Positions 57,127 through 64,000 of a stretch of 64,000 nucleotides of DNA are shown here, piece after piece. The DNA comes from Gambelia wislizenii (lineage: Eukaryota; Chordata; Lepidosauria; Squamata; Crotaphytidae), in assembly GCA_030847615.1 (NCBI GenBank), contig JAUMIR010000003.1, positions 62,109,001-62,173,000 of the forward strand, read 5' to 3'. Made by a program: the position numbers and the translations under genes. The notes under the pieces are model-generated. The model was not told the origin of the DNA, made no database searches, and saw only the letters and a list, made by a program, of their open reading frames with translations. Within the stretch, counting starts at the first letter, position 1. Every line of letters begins with the position of its first letter.

Positions 57127-57518
57127 GTTATTTCCAGGATTTGTTAAACAAGTCTGAGAAGGCGCTTTGTGAAACATTTCCTGGTATGTATGGAGACCTT
57201 TATCTCCAGAACACAAAACTTTTCAAAGACTTATATAGTGAGCTGAGGCATTATTACCGTGGTTCCAACATCAACCTAGAAGAGGCCCTCAATGAGTTTT
57301 GGACTCGCCTGCTAGAGCGGCTGTTCAAGTTCATGAATCCTCAGTACCACCTTCCTGATGAATATGTAGACTGCATGGTAAAGCATTCTGAGCAGCATAA
57401 ACCATTTGGAGAGGTTCCAAGGGACCTGAAGCTGAAGGCAACAAGGGCCTTCATTGCAGTCCGATCCTTTGTGCAAGGACTTGGAGTGGGCAATGATGTT
57501 GTCCGAAAGGTCTCTCAG
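57127..57518 (+). CDS. GPC1: Glypican exon, probable GPC1 exon 3
   Basis: Glypicans are GPI-anchored heparan sulfate proteoglycans of the cell surface that modulate FGF, Wnt, Hedgehog and BMP signalling. This exon encodes part of the alpha-helical N-terminal lobe, not the glycosaminoglycan sites or the GPI signal. The frame uses two bases of a split codon (57127-57128) and then 130 uninterrupted codons, starting YFQDLLNKSEKAL and ending DVVRKVSQ. Glypican hallmarks are visible: LYSELRHYYRG, LEEALNEFWTRLLERLF, a conserved-type Cys in DEYVDCMVKH, KPFGEVPR and RAFIAVRSFVQGLGV. The string SFVQGLGV followed by DVVRKV favours GPC1 over GPC2, GPC4 or GPC6, from remembered family sequences. The exon has a polypyrimidine-AG acceptor and a CAG/GTAGGT donor, ending in phase 0. 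The frame stays open past the donor to a stop at 57675, but that stretch is intron. No other exon of the gene is in the window. Paralogue assignment is the main uncertainty. Confidence 0.92.
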
Positions 57519-57524
57519 GTAGGT
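57516..57524 (+). promoter_or_regulatory. 5' splice donor of glypican exon
   Basis: CAG/GTAGGT is close to the vertebrate consensus donor. It falls exactly where glypican homology stops (after VRKVSQ). The downstream translation loses any family resemblance and meets a stop within about 52 codons. Confidence 0.9.
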
Positions 57525-58394
57525 CCTTTCATTACAATTCCTTTGTGGTCACTTGAGAAGTTCTCAAGTTTCTATTTATTCTTAATCATTACAATGTCAA
57601 TTATTTGTTATCCTTATCATGTGAGATGGACATCTCATCTTCTCGTTTATATAAATCATTCCTTCAGAAAGAGATAGCTGAAGATTTGAAGTTATCCACT
57701 CCAATACAGATAATCTTCTTAACACTTGTGAGGGAACAGCAAGCTTTTCTTTAAGTGCAAGAAAGAGGTGACTACATTATTGAGGGGCTTCCTCCTAAAA
57801 ATACAGTTTTATTTTTCCAAGATTGCACTACTTTATTTCTCCATCCATTCATTGTATTGATATTCTGCCCTTTTCCCAATGTGGAACCAAAGACAGCTTA
57901 CAACATCTATATTTTTAATATAGATATATATAGCTTAAGAGCTATCATGAAAGTGAACATAATAAAAATGAAATATACTAATACATAATAAAAATGAAAT
58001 ATACTATCCTATTGAGTAAAACAATACTCATATTAAAAACTTTAAAAGCATTTAAATGCATAAGAATGAGGATAAAATTACAGTACACACATCCCAATTA
58101 AAAGATCCTTCTTCAGCAACCTCTTAATAGTCAAAAGCCTGTCAAGACAAAAATGTTTTTGTGTGCCAGCAACAGGAAAGCAGAAACAGTGTTCCATAGC
58201 CCAGGAAGAGCCACTGAGATAGCCCTCTCACGTGTCCTCACCGAACATACCTGTAGCAGTGACGGGGTCAAGAGAAAGCCTTCCCTTAGGACCTCAAAAC
58301 CCAGGCAGGCAAAACTCAGATATGGTTTTTCATATAGTCTGGCCCTGAGCTAGATAGCGTTTTATAACATCTGCTAAGGATAGTGTGACTCTTC
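57519..58394. other. Intron after the glypican exon, with repeat scraps
   Basis: From about 57840 the text (CTGCCCTTTTCCCAATGTGG, CAAAGACAGCTTACAACATC) resembles an antisense LINE-type tail, followed by an unclassified repeat at 58100-58340 (TGTTCCATAGCCCAGGAAGA). No further coding exon. Confidence 0.4.
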
Positions 58395-59195
58395 AGAATT
58401 AATGCCTGGAGGAAGTAATAGATCGGATGAGGAAAAACAAACTGAAACTGAATCCAGACAAGATGGAGGTGCTTACTGTCAAAGCTCCTAACCTGGGTTT
58501 GGAAGTGTGTCATCCAGTCCTGGATGGGGTTACACTCCCCCTGCAAGATTGTGTTTGCAGCTTGGGGTGCTCCTGGGTCCATCCCTCCAAATGACAGCCC
58601 AGATAGATGCGACAGGAGTGCTTATTATCCGTTTGACTGTTACGCCAACTGTGCCCCTTCTTAGAGCTAGAGGACCTAAAAATGGTAGTACACGTGTGAG
58701 TAACCTCAAAGCTGGAGTTCTTCAATGTACTGTACATTGGGCTACCTATCTACCAAGTTCAGAAACTTCAATTAGTTCAAAACATAGCAGTCAGATTGGT
58801 TAATGGTACATCCAGGAGTGACCATATTACACCAATATTCAAATCTCCCCACTGGCTGCCAATTAGTTTCTGGGCAAAGTAATTACCTTTAAAGTTCTAC
58901 ATGGTTCGGGTCCAGGTTACCTACAGGATCACCTTCTCCTGTGCAATCTGCCCCAAGCACTCAAGTCTTCTGGGAGACATCTACTGTTGTCAGCCAAATT
59001 AGGCTGATTGTTGCACAGAGGACATTTTTTCCATGGCCACCCCCCTCCCCAGACTGTGGAATGACCTGCTAGAAGTGATTTGTCAGCTCAAGATGCTGTC
59101 TTGAGTTTAAATCAGCAGTAAAAACCAGTCTGTAGATCTATCCAGATTATTTTTAGATTATGGTTTTAAAGTATTAATTGATGGATTTTAATATG
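58395..59195 (+). mobile_element. L2 LINE C-terminal fragment
   Basis: A decayed frame reads RMRKNKLKLNPDKMEVL, CSLGVLLGPSLQMTAQI, KLQLVQNIAVRLVNG and DHITPIFKSPHWLPIS, the region after the RT fingers in L2-clade proteins (NP.KTE, LGV..D, LQ.VQN.AAR, HWLPV). Several stops are present. A T-rich 3' UTR follows to about 59195. Confidence 0.75.
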
Positions 59196-60117
59196 TATTG
59201 GTTTATATGCATTATCATCATCATTGTTTATTTATATAGTACCATCTATGTTTTACATTAAAATAAGCTTTACATTAAAACAAGCAAAAAACAAACATTG
59301 GGTCCTGTGAAAGGCATACAATCTAAAATAAGGGTATACATAAGCATACACAGAGGGAAGGAATAGTGAACATAAAGCTATAGAACACAATTGCAAGACA
59401 AATTATCCAGATAACGACAAAAAACCAACAATATAGTATGAAACAGCAAGAAAATATAAAAATTAAACAAACCGATCAATACATAGAATCATAGAGTTGG
59501 AAGAGACCACAAGGGTCATCCAGTCCAACCCCCTGCCCTGCAGGAAAACACAATCAAAGCACTCCCGGCAGATTGCCATCCAGCCTCTGTTTAAATGTGA
59601 TCAAATATAAAACAGCAATATATATGTATATGTAATATAAAACAAATAATACATGTAATCAAAATATACAAGGTTACAAAACAATATCAAACTAAAATTC
59701 CAAAAGCTTTGGAAAACAGAAAAATTTTCAATTGAGATTTTAAAACATCAAGAGAAAGAGCAATCCACAAATGTTCAGGGAGAGAATTCCAAGAACATGG
59801 GGCAGTGAGTAAAAAAGGACAAAGCCAAGCCAGAGAAGAAGAAACCCCTGGTTGGGTGAGAAGCCTGGCTTTCCTATGCTGTTGTTAGAAGGGGTTACAT
59901 GTTGCCTGTAACCAAGTCTAGTTTGCAGTCTGGACATGGCACTTTGGACTCACTGAGATTTTTGAATAGTTTCCTGGGTTCCTTACTGTAATTCATATAA
60001 GATGTAGTCAAGGCATGTGGTACCATGGCTAGATCAGGCATCTCCAAGAAGGGGTGCAGTTGTCCCCATGGGTTTCAACTATGCATTGCACTCCTGGCCA
60101 CCAACAAAACCTGATAA
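59196..60117 (-). repeat. Unclassified interspersed repeat, split by a CR1 tail
   Basis: TTTATTTATATAGTACCATC, then ACAATCTAAAATAAGGG, and later GGGAGAGAATTCCAAGAAC belong to a repeat type often seen in amniotes, running antisense. I cannot name the family. Confidence 0.4.
59484..59600 (-). mobile_element. CR1 3' end fragment
   Basis: CATAGAATCATAGAGTTGG, then CATCCAGTCCAACCCCC and CAGCCTCTGTTTAAA, matching the terminal 120 bp of the copy at 5396. Confidence 0.85.
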
Positions 60118-60240
60118 AATCGTACAGTCATAGAGCTGGAAGGGACCACAAGGGCCATCTAGTCCAATCCCCTGCTGTACAGGAATACAGAACTAAAGCA
60201 CTTGCAAGATATGGCCACCCAATTTCTATTTAAAAACCTC
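60118..60240 (-). mobile_element. CR1 3' end fragment, older
   Basis: CAGTCATAGAGCTGGAAGGG, then CATCTAGTCCAATCCCCTG and CAATTTCTATTTAAAAACCTC; more diverged from the CR1 copies than 59484. Confidence 0.8.
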
Positions 60241-60524
60241 AGATAAGGGCTGAATCCAGGAGTACTACCAAGGAGTACACTAAATGAATGGAAAATCTGG
60301 TGCACACTGGGCAAAATCAAATGCTCAATACATTGGGGTGGGAGGCATGAGCAGACAGACATCAATATAGTGGGCCTTGCCAAGGTCTGATGACCCTAAA
60401 AGAATGCTATTTCCTGATGCTGGGACACTTGGAGGAAAATGACAAGTATAAGGTGTGATGAGCAGTACCTAGCAAAAAAAACCCTCACAAACATAGCATG
60501 AAGATAGACCTAATATCCATTTGA

Positions 60525-60724
60525 AATTCCAAGGTTCACTCAGCCTTCCATCCTTTCGTAGGTCGGTAAAATGAGTACCCAGCTTGTGGGGGCAATTAGC
60601 TAACACACATTGGAAACTGCTTAATGCAGTGTAGATGTGTAAATAGCTATTGCTTAAAACAATTTGTAAGCCGCTCTGATAGCCTTGTGGCTGAAGAGCG
60701 GGGTATAAATAAATAAATAAATAA
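60525..60724 (+). mobile_element. tRNA SINE with L2-like tail, 5'-truncated
   Basis: CACTCAGCCTTCCATCC, then CGTAGGTCGGTAAAATGAG, GGGGGCAATTAGCTAACAC, and GGCTGAAGAGCGGGGTATAA with (ATAA)n. It supplies the uninterrupted sequence at the site hit by the MITE at 12399. Confidence 0.88.
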
Positions 60725-62727
60725 AATTGAAATTATGGCCAATTTTTATAGAAGTCTAGCCCAATACAATAGTTGCCTTAGAATCCTGTTGTATGATAGC
60801 TGTTGCTTCATGAGGCTGTCCTCTGCTGCACAGTCAGGCTAGAAACTGGATTCATGTAGGAAGAGCTCACACTATAGGTTCTTCCCCTGTCAGGGTCACC
60901 AAGAGTTTGGGGGATGATCACATATGACCCAGATGACATTTCCAGGTGTTAAAAGGAAGGACTAATGTCAAAGTGGCTTCTATATTGTTAAAAATATTGC
61001 AGGGAATGACATTTAAGCCACTGAGTATTTGTTCTTTTGTTATGCAAATGCCTCCCCCCCTCCTTATTTAATGCTGAAACACATCCATACAATACCATTC
61101 TTCTCAGCATGAACCAAGAATGCAATGTAAAGGCTTTTGTTGGTTTATCTTCCTATGAAAAGTTATACTATTTCTTGGCACAGATGCCATGCACTGTGCT
61201 GTGTTGGGAAGTGTCATTTGAAGCTTATTCTTTAGAGTGCAGGTGCAAGAAGTGAGTTGAAGGAACAGTGGGCAGAAGGCTGATATCACTCATATATTTT
61301 ATACCACAAACCCCCATGGCATTGAAGAAGAGTTGGGGTGTGACTAAACTGTGAATGCTCAGATTGTACCAGCAAGTCATCTCATCAGACAGAGGGTTAG
61401 AAGAAGGGGGTGCTCTTTGATGCTCTAAGTTCAAACTCAAGAAAGAGAAACATTCAAATGATAGCAGTGGACAAGGCTTTGATTTATAAAGTCATTCAAG
61501 AGTGGCAGAGCTTTTATACATTTTATTAGCATTGTGCTCTCATGACCCATTAAACTATTTAAAAAAAAAAAACCAGGGAAATGACATAACTGAAACTGGA
61601 ATTTTTAAAGCCTTTTTCATTTTTTGTTTGTTTCTTTTTTCTTCTTTCTGGCATTTAAACCTAATTGACATTATAACCTTTATTGCGAGTTTGGCATGAA
61701 GAAATAAGTTGACCACTTGAATGAGCCACTATCTTTCTCCATTTTCTTCTGTATTTTTAGAATTGGGGGCGGGGAGGATGAACCACTATTTAAGCATCGC
61801 TAGTGTGGCATCCAAGAACGTATTCAGCATTTCCATACACCAACACCCATTATGACAGCCATTACTGCACCCATTATGGTCAAAGTGGCTTCTACCGTAT
61901 TCAAGTGTTCAAAGTCAAGTGTTCAAAGAGGTCTGCTAGTTCAAATGGCATTTATCGGGTTGGAAGGAAGGGGAAAATCTGCCTGTTTTGCATTCTCCCA
62001 CATTCAAAAAATTTTAAACCTTATGCTCTCTGTCCAAAAACTGATCTGTGTGATTTCTTTGGATAAAACAAAATTCTCAATTAGTTCACACATCACATTG
62101 CTAAAGTTTGACTGGATTTTATATGACTTCTATACATTCTACCTGATATGTGCTTGGGTCATAATCTGGCCCAATTCTAAGCTTTAATTTTTTTTAAAAA
62201 AAAAAAGCAAATCTACAAGTCCCTTGTAGAACCAGAATTATGGGCAAAATGTGGAGTCACTCTTGATCAATTATTTTGGAAAAATCAACCTTCTCAAACA
62301 CACCTTCGAGTTCAGCCAATGAGTCAAGTCTCACACCTGACTCACAATAGGGTTACAGAATTAGACTGTCTGTCCTCTGGTTGTAAAAGCTGTAGGTAGC
62401 TTCAGAGCCTGAATTGCAATAGATTCCCCAGGAGTTCACCTACTTCTCTCACCATTTCCCCTCTGTCTCTAGTTCCAGGCTCTGTGAGAGGGAGTGAGGA
62501 GACAGAAGAGGATGCAATGAGGTTGAATGCATAGCACGGATGTGCAGTAGCATACCTTGGATGTGTAGTAGTGGCTGATGAGAGCACATGCATTATAGCA
62601 AGAGCTGCATTGCCCCTTTTTGTTCTCTAAAGGTGCTCAAGAGTAGGAGAAGCAGTCAGTGAGTGACAGAGAGTAAGAACCTCCTTCCCCCTTCCTCTTT
62701 CTCCTTCTCTTGGCTAGGTATGTCCTT
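60725..62727. other. Intronic sequence, nothing recognised
   Basis: Frames of 60-111 codons occur, but without homology I can name or splice context. Poly-A/T runs at 61560 and 62195. Confidence 0.4.
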
Positions 62728-62808
62728 TCTGCTTTATTTTTGGGGCCCCATATGTTTATCTCAGGTCAATGTAACCTAACCTATTCACAGTACAGGATGT
62801 TCAGACTA
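62728..62808 (-). mobile_element. hAT-type MITE, family C fragment
   Basis: CTTTATTTTTGGGGCCCC, ATATGTTTATCTCAGGTCA and TATTCACAGTACAGGATG are the reverse complement of 51350-51440. Both termini are missing. Confidence 0.75.
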
Positions 62809-62984
62809 CAGTAGACCCCTGTATCCATGGATTCATTATCCATGGGACACAAAACAGCACACCTACCATAGAGTCTTCCTAGAAAATGTGTCCTCCCTAG
62901 CCATTTTCTAGGCCCTCCAAGGCAACTCTATGGTATTTTAAACCAGAGGTCCCATTATTTTCAATGGCTTTCACTATTATCCAC
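62809..62984. mobile_element. Tigger/pogo-like MITE, truncated
   Basis: CAGTAGACCCCTGTATCCAT, preceded by TA, matches the termini of 3203-3496. The right end was lost where the CR1 begins. Confidence 0.6.
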
Positions 62985-64000
62985 ATGCCATAATCACAAA
63001 AAGTCAGCATGGGTTTCAGAGAAACAAGTCATGCCAGACTAATCTGATCTCTTTTTTTGATAAAGTTACCAGCTTGGTAGATGAAGGGAATGCTGTGGAC
63101 ATTGCATACCTTGATTTCAGTAAGGCCTTTGACAAGGTTCCCCATGACATTCTTGCAAACAAGCTTGTAGAATGTGGGCTAGACAAGTTAACTGTTCAAT
63201 GGATTTGTAATTGGTTGACCGGCCGAACCCAAAGGGTGCTCAGCAGTGGCTCCTCTTCGTCTTGGAAAGATGCGACCAGTGGGGTGCCACAGGGTTCTGT
63301 CCTGGGCCCAGTGCTATTCAACATCTTTATCAATGACTTAGATGAGGGAATTAGGGGCATACTTATCAAATTTGCAGATGACACCAAATTGGGAGGAGTA
63401 GCTAATACCCTAGAGGAGAGGATCAAAATTCAAAATGACCTGGATAGACTGGAGAGCTGGGCCAAAGCTAACAAAATGAAATTCAATACGGAGAAATGTA
63501 AAGTACTGCATTTAGGGCGGAAAAATGAAATGCATAAATATAGGATGGGAGAGACCTGGCTGAATGAGACTACGTGCGAAAGGGATCTAGGAGTCCTAGT
63601 AGACCACAAGTTGAACATGAGCCAACAGTGTGATGCGGCAGCTAAAAAGGCCAATGCAATTTTGGGCTGCATCAATAGAAGTATAGTGTCTAGATCAAGG
63701 GAAGTAATAGTGCCACTCTATTCTGCCTTGGTTAGGTCTCACCTAGAATACTGTGTCCAGTTCTGGGCACCACAATTCAGAAAGGATATTGACAAATTGG
63801 AGCGTGTCCAGAGAAGGGCAACTAAAATGGTGAAAGGTCTGGAAACAATGCCTTATGAGGAGAGACTTAGGGAGCTGGGTATGTTTAGCCTGGAAAAAAG
63901 ACGGTTTAGAGGCGATATGATAGCCCTGTTTAAGTATTTGAAGGGATGTCACGCTGAGGATGGAGCAGGCTTGTTTTCTGCTGCTCCAGAGACTGGAACA
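62985..64000 (+). mobile_element. CR1 LINE with intact-looking RT frame, runs off window
   Basis: From 63002 to the last base (333 codons) the frame has no stop. It encodes [34 protein letters not shown] (RT motif A), [20 protein letters not shown] (motif B), [15 protein letters not shown] (catalytic motif C), [49 protein letters not shown] and LREL, then [10 protein letters not shown]. The copy is 5'-truncated within RT and lacks the endonuclease. It matches the broken copy at 5396 closely and is the youngest-looking LINE here. Confidence 0.92.

Noticed and set aside
57519..57677. Coding extension of the glypican frame beyond the donor
   Set aside because: Homology stops exactly at CAG/GTAGGT and the extra residues are hydrophobic intron translation ending at a chance stop.

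Overview
The window looks like vertebrate nuclear DNA, most likely from a squamate reptile (lizard or snake). It is AT-rich and almost entirely non-coding, packed with interspersed repeats. The repeat set is the evidence: CR1 LINEs, L1, L2 and Bov-B/RTE fragments, an Ingi/Vingi-like LINE, Penelope-like elements, hAT and Tigger-like MITEs, a 5S-rRNA-derived SINE, and tRNA SINEs ending in a Bov-B-like tail (the Sauria-SINE arrangement). The taxonomic call is an inference from this mixture; no species marker was read directly.

Only one host-gene segment can be supported: a 392-bp coding exon on the + strand at 57127-57518 with canonical splice sites. Its translation matches the N-terminal lobe of a glypican, closest to glypican-1 (GPC1). 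On that reading 1-57126 is a long upstream GPC1 intron and 57519-64000 is the start of the next intron. No other host exon, tRNA or rRNA gene was found.

Layout: 0.6-1.3 kb, hAT MITE carrying a nested palindrome; 2.6-4.6 kb, small DNA transposons and a tRNA SINE; 5.4-7.5 kb, antisense CR1 split by a solo LTR; 7.8-8.4 kb, Tigger-like element and SINE; 10.0-12.9 kb, LTR-like sequence with an L1 insertion, then a SINE split by a hAT MITE; 13-22.6 kb, MITEs, SINEs and a Penelope tail; 23-27.8 kb, mostly unclassified intron; 27.9-29.5 kb, CR1; 30-32 kb, LTR-like sequence, 5S SINE and hAT; 33.5-37.6 kb, nearly full-length but dead Ingi/Vingi-like LINE; 37.6-39.6 kb, antisense Penelope-like element; 40.8-42.6 kb, a 1.8-kb inverted-repeat element built from a chain of hairpins; 42.7-43.1 kb, Bov-B fragment; 46-55 kb, scattered repeats; 56.5-57.0 kb, two SINEs just upstream of the exon; 58.4-60.2 kb, L2 and CR1 tails; 62.98-64.0 kb, a CR1 copy whose reverse-transcriptase frame is open to the window edge.

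The parts relate as parasites and hosts. CR1, L1, L2, Bov-B and Penelope provide reverse transcriptases. The SINEs carry 3' tails resembling Bov-B or L2, and the MITEs depend on absent transposases. Several nested insertions with clear target-site duplications give a relative chronology. The strongest candidate for something undescribed is the hairpin-chain element at 40762-42581. Next are two Penelope tails whose hammerhead-ribozyme-like cores both carry the same inactivating G-to-A change.
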